A DNA stretch of 64,000 bases. Origin: Shimazuella soli. GTDB taxonomy: Bacteria > Bacillota > Bacilli > Thermoactinomycetales > Thermoactinomycetaceae. The position numbers were made by a program, and so were the translations under genes. The DNA lies in assembly GCF_022511585.1 (NCBI RefSeq), contig NZ_JAKWBN010000004.1, forward strand, positions 124,001-188,000, written 5' to 3'. Shown here piece after piece: positions 53,565 through 63,218 of the stretch (within the stretch, counting starts at the first letter, position 1; every line of letters begins with the position of its first letter). Below the pieces are notes generated by a model. The model saw only the letters and a list, made by a program, of their open reading frames with translations. It did no database searches and was not told the origin of the DNA.

Positions 53565-54416
53565 TTATGGTTTATCTGTAGCAAGCTGACTTTTTTTCCA
53601 TTCTGCTAATTCTTTTTCATCTTGAGCCCGCTGGATGCGAAACCATCTGGAAAAGACTAGAGCAATTGCTGTAATGTAAACCACTTCTTGTGTAATCTTC
53701 ATAATCACACCGCCAGTTTGTTGATCTTGAAGTGGTGTCATAATCGAAAAAGCTGAAACCTGGCTGTACATGGGATAGATCGTAGCATCTGCAAACATAA
53801 TTAATGCGCATGCAGGTGTCAGTAAAACCCCATTTGCAAAAATATAAGCTAATTTGTGTAATGGTTTTACTTTATCCAACTCTTCTACAGGACAAATGAC
53901 GGGCCACCACATACACAAAGCAGTGATAAGTAAAATAGTGTGAGCAATATTATGATACAGATGGTTCTCCATAATCATATCAAAGACAGCTGGTACGTGA
54001 TACACCGAGAGAAGACCATTAAAAATAAATAAGATAATCAACGGCTTCGTGAAGAAAGTCAATAGTGAGCGGAAAAATTTTATTTTCAGTAATGGACGAA
54101 CGAACCATTCTGGAATACCGAGTAACAATAAGGGCGGCATAACAATGTACAAAATAGTCATCTGTGCCATATGCATACTGAACAACTCGTGCGACAACAT
54201 GGTCAAAGGACTACCTTCTGCAAAGTAGTAAAACATAAGTCCTATGATAAAAGAAAAGCGATGGAGCCCAGAAACTGGTGTTGCTCCTGAAATAAACTTT
54301 ACCAATGGACCAGTTAATAAAATATATACCAATGCAATCGCAATAAAAACCAAATTTAAAACAATATCCCAGTTACTCGCATACAAAAAAATTTGAAAGA
54401 ATTGGGAACCGCTCAT
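53565..54416 (-). CDS. ctaG: cytochrome c oxidase assembly protein CtaG
   Basis: A 283-residue protein with seven TM segments of the caa3_CtaG family; conserved pieces include HMAQMTILYIVMPPLLLLG and HTILLITALCMWWPVICP. Needed for copper insertion into cytochrome oxidase. ATG 54416 with AGAGGAGG upstream. The downstream cytochrome c gene starts 13 bases after its stop. Confidence 0.92.
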   Translation of the reverse strand: MSGSQFFQIFLYASNWDIVLNLVFIAIALVYILLTGPLVKFISGATPVSGLHRFSFIIGLMFYYFAEGSPLTMLSHELFSMHMAQMTILYIVMPPLLLLGIPEWFVRPLLKIKFFRSLLTFFTKPLIILFIFNGLLSVYHVPAVFDMIMENHLYHNIAHTILLITALCMWWPVICPVEELDKVKPLHKLAYIFANGVLLTPACALIMFADATIYPMYSQVSAFSIMTPLQDQQTGGVIMKITQEVVYITAIALVFSRWFRIQRAQDEKELAEWKKSQLATDKP

Positions 54417-54586
54417 TAGGATTCCTCCTCTCTTCATCATACATCGTTTCCTATCTTAACATCTGTAACCTCTAAATACCATGATCCATTGTTAAACTTT
54501 CTCAACAATTTGGGTACACACCCATCTCCTCTATCCGCCTGATCGAATAATATAGCGCAGAAGAGAGAAATATGGGAGGGAGAAAG

Positions 54587-55966
54587 GTGAGGGCAACTAC
54601 TCTCGGAAAAGCTGTAAACATCATGAAAGGAAAATTATTATCTGGCAAACCTAACTTACCTATTCACGAAATAAACTTTGCCAGATTTCGCTCATTGAAA
54701 TCCCATCAAATCTATATCTGCACCAAACACAGTAAGTGGGAAAAACAACTAGCAGCAATTCAAAAAGTACGTCCAGTTGCTGTAGTTATTCCTAATCATT
54801 TAAGTGCAAAAGGTATTCCTGCAAGTGTAGCTATTATACGAGTAAAGGACCCCTATGCAGCCTATTGGAAAATGGCTTTGTGGAACTGGAAACAATTTCA
54901 TCCAAAAGTAATTGGTATCACTGGAAGTGCTGGAAAATCAACGACTACCGCTATGGTAGCATCTATATTACGTCAACACTTTCGTATGGTACACACAGAG
55001 GGTAATTTGAATACATTTTCATTTTTACCAAACTATTTAATCCGCCTAAATGACCAGCACAACTTACTTTTACTTGAAATTGGGATGAAAAGTTTAAATA
55101 ATATTCGGCGGCAGTGTAATATTGTGAAACCACACATAGGAGTTGTCACCAATGTGGGTGAGGCTCATGCTGGTAGTCTAGGTGGGCTCAATCGTGTGGT
55201 AAAAGCAAAGCAAGAGTTAGTGGAAGGTGTGCGTTCTGGCGGAGTTTTATATATCAATGCAGATGATGAACGTTCCAAACGTCTTGATCTTAAACGATCG
55301 AAAGCAAAAATACGAACATTCGGTCTTGGTGATAATGCTTATATCCGAGGCGAAAACATTAAATACACTGGAAAAGGGATACACTTTGATGTGATCGTCC
55401 AATCCAAAAAAGCAAATATCTTTATCCCTACTTATGGAAAACATAATGTTTATAATGCGTTAGCTGCAATTGGTATTGCTACTAGTATGGGGATATCTTT
55501 ATCAAATATCCAACGTGGATTGGCACGTTTTCGAACACCAAAGATGAGGTTACAAGTACTATCTACAAAAACAGGTCGTACACTTATCAATGATGCTTGG
55601 AACGCAAATCCAACTGCTATGAAAGCTGGATTAAATGTATTGAAACAAATTGCATATAAACGACCAAAAATTGCTGTACTCGGTGACATGCTGGAGCTCG
55701 GAAGCATTTCTGACAAATCTCATGCTTCCATTGGTCAATATGCCGCAAAATTAAATATTGATCAATTAATTACAGTCGGAAGATTGGGAAGAAAAATTGC
55801 ATTGAGTGCTATCCGTAATGGCATGAATTCAAATAAAGTATTCTCATACTATCGTCACGCACCACTGATTGCACATATAAAAAATAAAGTTCCTTCAAAT
55901 GCAGTAGTATATTTCAAAGCCTCGAGAAAGTTACATTTAGAAAAGGTCGTTCAATCATTGCGTTAA
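54587..55966 (+). CDS. MurF-like Mur ligase
   Basis: A 459-residue ATP-dependent ligase. The ATP loop is GITGSAGKSTTTAMV, followed by LEIGMKS and the central NVGEAHAGSLGG; the C-terminal domain ends with the LNDAWNANPTAMKAGL and LGDMLELG motifs typical of MurF. It lacks neighbours of the dcw cluster and is divergent from the essential MurF norm at its N terminus, so it is probably a second, specialised ligase. GTG 54587 follows GGGAGGG. Confidence 0.82.
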   Translation: MRATTLGKAVNIMKGKLLSGKPNLPIHEINFARFRSLKSHQIYICTKHSKWEKQLAAIQKVRPVAVVIPNHLSAKGIPASVAIIRVKDPYAAYWKMALWNWKQFHPKVIGITGSAGKSTTTAMVASILRQHFRMVHTEGNLNTFSFLPNYLIRLNDQHNLLLLEIGMKSLNNIRRQCNIVKPHIGVVTNVGEAHAGSLGGLNRVVKAKQELVEGVRSGGVLYINADDERSKRLDLKRSKAKIRTFGLGDNAYIRGENIKYTGKGIHFDVIVQSKKANIFIPTYGKHNVYNALAAIGIATSMGISLSNIQRGLARFRTPKMRLQVLSTKTGRTLINDAWNANPTAMKAGLNVLKQIAYKRPKIAVLGDMLELGSISDKSHASIGQYAAKLNIDQLITVGRLGRKIALSAIRNGMNSNKVFSYYRHAPLIAHIKNKVPSNAVVYFKASRKLHLEKVVQSLR

Positions 55967-55998
55967 AAAAATAACCCAACCATAGTTGGGTTATTTTT
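55967..55998 (+). terminator. strong terminator
   Basis: AAAAATAACCCAAC-CATA-GTTGGGTTATTTTT, a perfect 14-bp stem directly after the Mur ligase stop. Confidence 0.93.
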
Positions 55999-56002
55999 GC
56001 CT

Positions 56003-56115
56003 CTCACTATGATATCTCCACCCTGACTGACTGTGTGATTATACAAACCTCCAAAACCAGAAAGCAGGACAAAATCTCCTTCTTCAAGTTTTCCCTTGCA
56101 TTTGATCCTCTGCTA
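56003..56115 (-). pseudogene. ketoacyl synthase III (FabH-like), C-terminal remnant
   Basis: Minus-strand translation gives KCKGKLEEGDFVLLSGFGGL followed by NHTVSQGGDIIVR, close to the FabH-family C terminus (EGDxVLLxGFGGGLTWG). It lies immediately after the P450 gene on the same strand and is only about 35 residues long. Confidence 0.5.
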
Positions 56116-56123
56116 GAGTCTCT

Positions 56124-57323
56124 TTAATAACGAACTGGTAATCCTACTAATCCTCTTAATAAAAATCCTGGACGATAAGAAAGTTGTTCATCAGTGATTG
56201 TCATTGATAAGTTTGGCATGCGGTTTACCAATACTCTAAGAGCGATTTCTCCCTCCAACCGGGCTAACGGTGCACCAAGACAATAATGAATACCGTGTCC
56301 AAAAGCCATATGTTTGACAGGTTTTCGATGAATATTAAAAACATCTCCATCTGGTACCAATTCTTCATCTCGGTTTATAGAAGCTAATACGATAAAGATC
56401 GTATCTCCTTGGCGGATCTGTTGTCCTTCAAGTCCTATATCTTCTTTTGCCCATCGGGCAGTAGCTACCTCAATCGGACTATAGAAGCGAAGTACTTCTT
56501 CCAAAGCTGAAGGAATCAAATTATTATCTTGTTTTAATTCCTCCCATTGTTCTCGATGCTGCATCAAAGCGAGTATACTATTCCCGATTAGATTAACGGT
56601 CGTCTCATGACCTGCTAAAATGAGTAAAACGATCATGCCGAATAACTGATCTTCTGATAATTTTTCTCCTTCTTCTCTTGCTTGAATCCATGCTGATATA
56701 AGATCTTCTTCAGGTTTAGCTGTTTTGAGTGCTACTAATTTTTTAAGATAAGAAAAGAATAGTTTATAATAAGGTTCTCCAGCTTTCATAGCTACTGGAT
56801 CATTGATAGCCTCTATGATGATATTGGACCATTTTTGAAAATCTCGCATATCCTTACTCGGAATCCCCAACATTTGGGCTATAACAAGAAATGGTAAAGG
56901 GAATGCAAAATCTTTAATCAAACAAAATTCTTTTCCTTGTTTTTCTATGTCATCTATTAGTTTATTGGTGAGCTCTTCAATCATTTGTTCTTGTCTGTTG
57001 ATAGCTTTTGGAGTAAAAGTAGGTTGAACAAATCTACGCAATTGAGTATGATCCGGTAAATCCGTGTTCAATAAATGGCTCATAAAAAATTCTCGATAGT
57101 CATCAGGGAAAAATCGATAATGATTTTTTTCTGGAAAGACATGCGGATCTTTAATGAATTGAGGATTATTCATTATCTCTTGTGCATGTTTATATTTGGT
57201 TACTAACCAACCTCGAAACCCACCTGGTAGTGTAATTGGATAAATCGGTTGTTCTTTTCTCATTCTGGCATAAGATTGATGGGATTTCACTTTGAAATCT
57301 GCTGAAAAAATATTAATACTCAT
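56124..57323 (-). CDS. cytochrome P450
   Basis: A 399-residue soluble bacterial P450 (CYP107-like). Landmarks: I-helix AGHETT, K-helix EEVLRFYSPIE, and the heme loop AFGHGIHYCLGAPLARLEG with its cysteine ligand. It should hydroxylate a lipid or secondary metabolite with external redox partners; none is adjacent. The neighbouring ketosynthase remnant hints at a lost biosynthetic cluster. Confidence 0.92.
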   Translation of the reverse strand: MSINIFSADFKVKSHQSYARMRKEQPIYPITLPGGFRGWLVTKYKHAQEIMNNPQFIKDPHVFPEKNHYRFFPDDYREFFMSHLLNTDLPDHTQLRRFVQPTFTPKAINRQEQMIEELTNKLIDDIEKQGKEFCLIKDFAFPLPFLVIAQMLGIPSKDMRDFQKWSNIIIEAINDPVAMKAGEPYYKLFFSYLKKLVALKTAKPEEDLISAWIQAREEGEKLSEDQLFGMIVLLILAGHETTVNLIGNSILALMQHREQWEELKQDNNLIPSALEEVLRFYSPIEVATARWAKEDIGLEGQQIRQGDTIFIVLASINRDEELVPDGDVFNIHRKPVKHMAFGHGIHYCLGAPLARLEGEIALRVLVNRMPNLSMTITDEQLSYRPGFLLRGLVGLPVRY

Positions 57324-57396
57324 TCTATTCCCCCTATTTTTACTCTTGGCCCTATTAAAATTATAACGAAACCAATAAATTTGCGCATTTCTAATA

Positions 57397-57437
57397 GAAA
57401 AAGAGCATCTTGCTATTTCTAGCTGATGCTCTTTTTC
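57397..57437 (-). terminator. terminator of the MFS gene
   Basis: GAAAAAGAGCATC and GATGCTCTTTTTC, a perfect 13-bp stem around a 15-base loop, 6 bases after the stop. Confidence 0.9.
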
Positions 57438-57442
57438 TTATC

Positions 57443-58603
57443 TTATTGCGATACTACTCTTGATCGGGAAAAAAACAGGTATATTCCTATTACAAAAGCC
57501 AATCCAACAGCAAGGGCACTAAACCAAGGATTATAAGAGACTGTGCCAGATGCGTTTACTAACAAACCTCCTGCTCCCGCACCTGTGGCTAGTCCTAATT
57601 GTGCCATAGAGGTACTTGCACTTAGTGCAAGTTCTGAGGACTGTGGAGCTTGCTGGATAAAATACGTTTGCAAAGAAGGAATTGTGATATTGGAAACACT
57701 AACCCACAATGCTGCTAAAAATAAAGTTGCATATACATAATCCGTAAAGAAAGGTAAAGTGATTAAGAAAACTGCATGAAATAAGACACTGTAGACAATA
57801 GTTACCGATGTTCCCCATCTATCTGAACCATATCCACCAAATCGAGTTCCTATGATAGAAAAGATCCCAAAAATCAACATACTCAAACTAATCGTATTCA
57901 TATCAAGATGAAGATTTTCTTGTAAAAAAGGGGTTAAATACGTATAGCTTGCACCATAACCAGTAATCAAAAAGAAGAAAATAAGTAACCCATTAAAAAT
58001 CTTTCCATTTTTCAAGATAGACAGTTGTTGTCGAATGGAAACAGGTTCTTCTCCTTCTAAGGTAGGTATCAATTTTGCCAGAGGAATCATAATAAAGAAA
58101 CTAAAAACTGCCAACAGGATAAAGATCGACTTCCAACCAAGCCATCCTGTTAGTGCTACACCTGCTGGTACACCTAGTACTAAAGCTGTTCCAAATCCAA
58201 GAGAAACAGTGCTTATCGCGTTTCCAATTTTGTCTGCTGAGACCAGTTTACTAGCCACACTCATTGCTACCACAATGAATACACCTGCACTTGCTCCCAG
58301 AATCACCCTCGCTGTCAACAAAACAAAGTACGGAAAAGGAAAACTAGATATCAGGTTACCCACTAAAAAGAAACCCAGTGAACCTAGCAATACTTTTTTT
58401 CTCTCTAAGCGTGAAGTAATCGTGACGATTATGGGTGTACCTATCGCAAAAGCAAGTGAGAATGCTGTTACCAACTGACCTGCTAATGCAACAGTTATAT
58501 GAAGATCCTTTGCGATAATATTTACAATTCCAGCTACAATCATCTCTGAAGTACCTGTTAAAAATGTTCCAATTGCCAATAAATAAATAGATAAATTTTT
58601 CAT
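57443..58603 (-). CDS. MFS exporter (DHA1, AraJ/YbcL-like)
   Basis: A 386-residue transporter with twelve TM segments; TM1 carries FLTGTSEMIVAGI, and the motif A-like loop is RLERKKVLLG. Probably exports sugars or drugs. ATG 58603 has GGAGG 9 bases upstream. Divergent from a LysR regulator, which is the usual layout for a regulated exporter. Confidence 0.88.
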   Translation of the reverse strand: MKNLSIYLLAIGTFLTGTSEMIVAGIVNIIAKDLHITVALAGQLVTAFSLAFAIGTPIIVTITSRLERKKVLLGSLGFFLVGNLISSFPFPYFVLLTARVILGASAGVFIVVAMSVASKLVSADKIGNAISTVSLGFGTALVLGVPAGVALTGWLGWKSIFILLAVFSFFIMIPLAKLIPTLEGEEPVSIRQQLSILKNGKIFNGLLIFFFLITGYGASYTYLTPFLQENLHLDMNTISLSMLIFGIFSIIGTRFGGYGSDRWGTSVTIVYSVLFHAVFLITLPFFTDYVYATLFLAALWVSVSNITIPSLQTYFIQQAPQSSELALSASTSMAQLGLATGAGAGGLLVNASGTVSYNPWFSALAVGLAFVIGIYLFFSRSRVVSQ

Positions 58604-58802
58604 TCTAACCATCCTCCAATTTTGCCAATATTCCAAATAATCTTGTTCGATTTGACCTAAGTTGTACCATACTTCATCAATGTATCTCGCTCTTTGTATA
58701 CAACTTCTTGATTGCTTATATGGTACAATGAAAAAAGAATAATTTAAAATATATATTTATATATAAATTCATTCCATGTGATATATGAATGAGGTGAACA
58801 CC

Positions 58803-59696
58803 ATGGAATTGCTGCAACTTCAATATTTTCGCAAAGTTGCACAACTTGGTCATCTTACACGTGCAGCAGAAGAACTTCGTATTGCTCAACCTGCCTTAAG
58901 CAAAACAATCGCTAGATTAGAAAATGATTTAGGAGTCCCTCTATTTGATCGAAAAAAACGTCAAATTCGCCTAAATGAATATGGACAAATCTTTTTAAAA
59001 CAAGTGGAAATTGCTTTAGGGGCACTTGAAGAAGGAAAACAGCAAATAGCAGATCAAGCCAACCTAATTCAAGGACGAGTGATATTGGCTTCTACCGATC
59101 ACCAATGTGATGCAGAATTAGTCCGATCTTTTTTAACCATGTTTCCCGATAATAAACTATTAATTAAACAAACCTACTCTGAAATACAAAACCAAACATT
59201 TTTGCGAAATGGAGACATCGATTTTTACATCACATCTCTACCAATAGATAACAATGATTTAGATAGTTACCCTTTTGTTACGGAAGAAATATTTTTGGGC
59301 GTCCCCAAATCTCACAAACTTGCAAATCGCTCTAGTATTCGTCTCATCGAATTTGCAGAAGAAGACTTTATTAGCTTACCTACCAGAAATCACTTCCGAC
59401 AAATCACGGACCATTATTGCAACGAAGCCGGATTTACCCCTCAATCTGTTTGTGAAGTAGAAGAATTATCCGCAGTTAGTAGCTTTGTACAAAAAGAAAT
59501 AGGAGTTGCTTTCTTAACACAAGCTGTTACCCATCCTGAAATCGTCTTATTACCTATTGAAGAGCCTGTATGTAAACGCACCTTCCAAATCGTCTGGATG
59601 AAAAATCGATATTTATCCAAATCCGCACTTAAATTTCAAGAATTTCTGATTTATTACTATCAAAAGCAAGAAAAAGAAACAAACCAAACTCCCTAA
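58803..59696 (+). CDS. LysR-family regulator
   Basis: A 297-residue LTTR: the helix-turn-helix (residues 1-60: LGHLTRAAEELRIAQPALSK) is canonical, followed by the periplasmic-binding-like effector domain. ATG 58803 has GAGGTGA upstream. The 199-base divergent region with the MFS gene should contain its T-N11-A sites. It probably controls the exporter. Confidence 0.92.
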   Translation: MELLQLQYFRKVAQLGHLTRAAEELRIAQPALSKTIARLENDLGVPLFDRKKRQIRLNEYGQIFLKQVEIALGALEEGKQQIADQANLIQGRVILASTDHQCDAELVRSFLTMFPDNKLLIKQTYSEIQNQTFLRNGDIDFYITSLPIDNNDLDSYPFVTEEIFLGVPKSHKLANRSSIRLIEFAEEDFISLPTRNHFRQITDHYCNEAGFTPQSVCEVEELSAVSSFVQKEIGVAFLTQAVTHPEIVLLPIEEPVCKRTFQIVWMKNRYLSKSALKFQEFLIYYYQKQEKETNQTP

Positions 59697-59716
59697 TGGA
59701 GTTTGGCTTGTTTCTT
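59674..59716 (+). terminator. terminator of the LysR gene
   Basis: AAGAAACAA-A-CCAAACTCC pairs with GGAGTTTGG-C-TTGTTTCTT around a 5-base loop; overlaps the stop codon. Confidence 0.88.
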
Positions 59717-59762
59717 AAATTATGTTTTTATTCTATTTGTTTTATTTCGTAAATAAAGTCCT

Positions 59763-60281
59763 TTAATTATTTGCGATTCCTCTAAGATATCGGGATAAAA
59801 ATTCGTCGCGTAAAATAGACATCACAATCATAGAAGCATAGCCGTTTTCATAGCGCAATGATTCACGTAATAAGCCTTCTTGGACAAACCCTTCTGAAAC
59901 ATACAACCGATACGCTTCATGATTAAAATCTTTTACTTCTAACCATAGGCGATGAGTATGTTCATGTTCAAATATCCATTTTTGGATTGCTCGAAGTGCT
60001 TCTCTTCCATATCCTTGTCCTTTTTCTTTCATTACAAATCTAGAAAATTCTAATGAACCGTCTGTATTATGAAGATTTAATATCATAACATATCCAATTG
60101 GAGTGTTTTCCTTCTCAATAATAATATGAGTGTGGTCAGGATTGGATATAATATTTTTATGTTGCTCGATATCCCAACACCCCACATTTGGAGTATTCGA
60201 TTGTTCCAACTCGATAATGAATGGGATGTCTTTTTCTTCACCTACTCGATAAGTTAGTAAGGCAGAGGCTATAGTTAACAG
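59763..60281 (-). CDS. GNAT acetyltransferase with unusual start
   Basis: An N-acetyltransferase with the loop FVMKEKGQGYGREALRA and the RimJ-like end VKDFNHEAYRLYVSEGFVQE. The first ATG (60209) would cut off the first beta strand (YRVGEEKDIPFIIELEQ), which is encoded in frame upstream. The frame is open to a CTG at 60281 that has AGGAGG 9 bases before it; no ATG, GTG or TTG lies between. I therefore give CTG 60281 (172 residues) with caution; a lost start codon is the alternative. Confidence 0.65.
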   Translation of the reverse strand: MLTIASALLTYRVGEEKDIPFIIELEQSNTPNVGCWDIEQHKNIISNPDHTHIIIEKENTPIGYVMILNLHNTDGSLEFSRFVMKEKGQGYGREALRAIQKWIFEHEHTHRLWLEVKDFNHEAYRLYVSEGFVQEGLLRESLRYENGYASMIVMSILRDEFLSRYLRGIANN

Positions 60282-60352
60282 GATTAGACTCCTCCTAGTC
60301 TGTTTTTATAACATTATACCATATATTTAATATATAAAATTATCTGAAAAAC

Positions 60353-60400
60353 GAACAAAGAGAAGGATCGTATTTATCATACTGATCCTTCTCTTTGTTC
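60353..60400 (-). terminator. strong terminator
   Basis: GAACAAAGAGAAGGATC and GATCCTTCTCTTTGTTC, a perfect 17-bp stem with a 14-base loop, adjoining the stop of the FMN reductase gene. Confidence 0.88.
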
Positions 60401-60936
60401 TAGGAACGGAGTGTTTTTAATGCACCGCTCCAAGCGACTACTTGATCCAACATAAGGGTGATATTGGTCAAATGAAGTTCTGCTGGTTTAAAGACGCTGA
60501 AATTTTCAAAGTCAGTAAATAGCGATAAAGTTGGGTGTGTTTTTACATCTGCAACGAATAATTCGCCTAGTATCCCCCTTAAGTGCTCTGCTGCACGGGC
60601 ACCTCCAGTTGATCCATAACTAACAATCCCAGCTGCCTTGTTATTCCATTCTTCACGGGCTAAATCCAATGCATTTTTTAATGCGCCAGTAATGCTGTGA
60701 TTGTATTCAGGAGTCACAAACACAAATCCATCCAAACTATCCAATTTTTGAGTCCATGCTTTTGTCTGCTCTTCTCCTCTAGGTTCACCAAAAAAGGGTA
60801 GTTTATAATCTGCAATATCTACAATTTCATAACTTGCATCTCCACGTTTATCCGCGATTTCTTTCACCCAGTTCCCGACTTGTGGACTTACTCTACCTGG
60901 TCTTGTACTCCCTAATATGATACCAATCTTCAACAT
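60400..60936 (-). CDS. NADPH-dependent FMN reductase
   Basis: A 178-residue flavodoxin-fold reductase: GIILGSTRPGRVSPQVGNWV is the FMN phosphate loop, and TPEYNHSITGALKNALD the conserved central segment. Probably reduces quinones, azo compounds or chromate. The third such reductase in this window. Single-gene unit. Confidence 0.9.
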   Translation of the reverse strand: MLKIGIILGSTRPGRVSPQVGNWVKEIADKRGDASYEIVDIADYKLPFFGEPRGEEQTKAWTQKLDSLDGFVFVTPEYNHSITGALKNALDLAREEWNNKAAGIVSYGSTGGARAAEHLRGILGELFVADVKTHPTLSLFTDFENFSVFKPAELHLTNITLMLDQVVAWSGALKTLRS

Positions 60937-61047
60937 TATTCCTGCCCCCTCACAAAAAATATAAGCATTATTATTATACTATTTTCAGAGATTATAGTTT
61001 GTAATTTTTTTAATAAAACGCGAGTACCTTGTTCATCTGCTGCATAT

Positions 61048-61638
61048 TCACCCTGCACGGTTATTGCTTACTTTTTTCCATCCGGTCATAAAAAATTGAA
61101 TAAGCGGACCAAAGAGAAGCGTAAATATAACCGTTCCAAATCCAATTGATCCATGTAATGCCAGGGCAAATACTAGGGCAAAGAGTTCGCCGATCGTCTT
61201 AGCAGACATAAGGGAAACTTGAAATCGATGAGACAAAGCTAACATCAACTGATCAATAGGTGTTGGTGAAACGTTAGATAATAAGTATAGAGATGCCCCC
61301 ATTGCAGCTATAAATAAACCGATCCAAAACATTGTCATTTGTGAAAGAAGACTATAGGGTGTTATTTCTAGCAAGCCTAACCACCAGTCGATAAATAAAC
61401 CTACAATTGCGATAGTAACAAAAGAAGAATAGGTCGGCTTTCGTCTCCATAACCAAGCATTGAACCAAATAAGAAAAAATCCAATTATAATGATCCAAAA
61501 ACCTATAGATAATCCTGTATTTTTAGACAAGCCAATATAAAATGCTTCCCATGCACCCGTACCCAAATGAGAGCGAATAATCAGAGCTAGTCCAAACGTT
61601 TTGATCAATAAACCAAAAATAAATTGTACCAACAGCAT
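61048..61638 (-). CDS. YczE/YitT-like membrane protein
   Basis: A 196-residue protein with five TM segments; FGLALIIRSHLGTGAWEAFY matches YczE, and the STPIDQLMLAL part follows later. B. subtilis YczE influences secondary-metabolite production by an unknown route. ATG 61638 is preceded directly by an in-frame stop, which fixes the start. Confidence 0.82.
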   Translation of the reverse strand: MLLVQFIFGLLIKTFGLALIIRSHLGTGAWEAFYIGLSKNTGLSIGFWIIIIGFFLIWFNAWLWRRKPTYSSFVTIAIVGLFIDWWLGLLEITPYSLLSQMTMFWIGLFIAAMGASLYLLSNVSPTPIDQLMLALSHRFQVSLMSAKTIGELFALVFALALHGSIGFGTVIFTLLFGPLIQFFMTGWKKVSNNRAG

Positions 61639-61784
61639 AGCTCATCCATCCATTTTTACTTGATGACACATTATATGAAAGACAAGCATAACGAAGAACA
61701 AACTGTACCATATTTTGCCTTTCAACATTTATTAACCACTGCATATCCTGTTACAAATGTCCAGAAACCCAGGAGGTGTTGGAT

Positions 61785-62393
61785 ATGGAATGGTTAACTA
61801 TAATGTTGATCGGAGTTGCTGCAAATTTAGATAACCTCGGAGTCGGTGTTGCTTATGGCGTGCAATCTACTAAGATTCCCATAAAATCTAATATCATCAT
61901 CGCCATGATCGGGGCGATGATTACTTATTTTTCAGTAACAGTCGGAAGTTTGATTGGTGCTTATATTGATCCGAATTTAGCGCATATAGGAGGTGGAATA
62001 ATCCTTTTTGCATTAGGAGCATGGACAATATGGAATGACTGGCAACGGATCATGAAATCCAATAAAAAAACAGAACAAGGAAACTATCTTCAGCAAATCT
62101 TAGATAATCCAGAAAGAGCAGATACCGATAATAACAAAGTCATCTCCTCAACAGAATCTTTCCTATTAGGCTTAGCTCTTTCTTTAAATTGCTTTGGGGT
62201 TGGAATTGGTGGTGGAATTACTGGTGTATCTCCTACGTGGTCTGGATTAGTAGTAGGATGTATGTCTTTTTGTACGATGATGATCGGAGTTCGTATGGGA
62301 TTTAGCTTATCCTATTCTTGGCTTAACAAATTTGCTAGCTCTATTGCAGGAATATTGCTTCTTGGTATGGGATTGTGGGAGATTTTTATGTAG
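61785..62393 (+). CDS. ytaF: sporulation membrane protein YtaF (MntP-like)
   Basis: A 202-residue protein with six TM segments: MLIGVAANLDNLGVGVAYGV and LGLALSLNCFGVGIGGGITG are the paired motifs, each with the aspartate or asparagine typical of MntP/YtaF. Considered a sporulation membrane protein; ion transport is possible. ATG 61785 has AGGAGGTG upstream. It supports the view that the host forms endospores. Its stop is directly next to that of the GH25 gene. Confidence 0.88.
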   Translation: MEWLTIMLIGVAANLDNLGVGVAYGVQSTKIPIKSNIIIAMIGAMITYFSVTVGSLIGAYIDPNLAHIGGGIILFALGAWTIWNDWQRIMKSNKKTEQGNYLQQILDNPERADTDNNKVISSTESFLLGLALSLNCFGVGIGGGITGVSPTWSGLVVGCMSFCTMMIGVRMGFSLSYSWLNKFASSIAGILLLGMGLWEIFM

Positions 62394-63083
62394 TCACTTT
62401 AATTGTTGTAACTCTGTAAGTTTACAACTGTATACATTTATATCTACAAAATTTGTGATGCCATCTACACGCCCTCGATTGTGATATTGCCACAGTATCC
62501 ATTTACTCTTATCTATCGAGGGATACTTCCATATATCTCGAATCCATATGTGATAATCCTTAAAGTAATGCTCTATATATGTATGGTAGGTTGCATATGT
62601 TACATAAATAATAGGTTTTTTATGATACGTTTTTTCCAATTCTTTAAGCATTGTCTGCAAGTTATCTCTTACTTTCTTTTTATCATGATAGAGAGTTATC
62701 TCTACATCAATCACTGGAGGCAAGCTGTTGGACTGGGCAGGTACAATATGCTTGAAATGAGTTGCTTGCTCCATTCCACTGCTCTGCATGGAAAAGAAAT
62801 GATAGGCACCAGTTAGAAATTTTTGCTTTTTGGCTTCTCTCCAGTTATAAACAAATCGATCGTCTACATAATCTTTGCCTTCTGTTGCTTTTAGGAAAAT
62901 AAAATCATATTTTCCCTCCTTTTTAACTTCTTTCCAATCAATCTTCCCTTGATGATGAGATACATCCAGTCCTTTCACTTCATAACCCACTGTAAAAATA
63001 GAGTTGTGCCAGATGAAACCATAGTACTCACAAATTCCTAATCCTATGATGAATACGGCAAGGATACTGAGATTACGAAACAT
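62394..63083 (-). CDS. GH25 lysozyme, membrane-anchored or secreted
   Basis: A 229-residue muramidase. A hydrophobic N terminus (residues 5-22) is a signal or anchor; the GH25 domain starts at GLDVSHHQGKIDW, with LKATEGKDYVDDRF and PVIDVEIT carrying the catalytic Asp and Glu. It hydrolyses the MurNAc-GlcNAc link of peptidoglycan. Possible role in wall turnover or spore germination. Confidence 0.92.
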   Translation of the reverse strand: MFRNLSILAVFIIGLGICEYYGFIWHNSIFTVGYEVKGLDVSHHQGKIDWKEVKKEGKYDFIFLKATEGKDYVDDRFVYNWREAKKQKFLTGAYHFFSMQSSGMEQATHFKHIVPAQSNSLPPVIDVEITLYHDKKKVRDNLQTMLKELEKTYHKKPIIYVTYATYHTYIEHYFKDYHIWIRDIWKYPSIDKSKWILWQYHNRGRVDGITNFVDINVYSCKLTELQQLK

Positions 63084-63218
63084 TTTCTTCCTCCAAAAAT
63101 ATATTTGGTATAAAAAAGAGGAAAATTACTCTTCGATTTTTACCCTTTTTCTATTTTTTCCCCTCATTATAATTAGCATTGTATCAAGCCTATTCACTTT
63201 TTTGGAGGTTTTCATATC

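Noticed and set aside
58035-58478. 147-codon plus-strand ORF
   Set aside because: It is the antisense of the MFS exporter and lacks a ribosome binding site.
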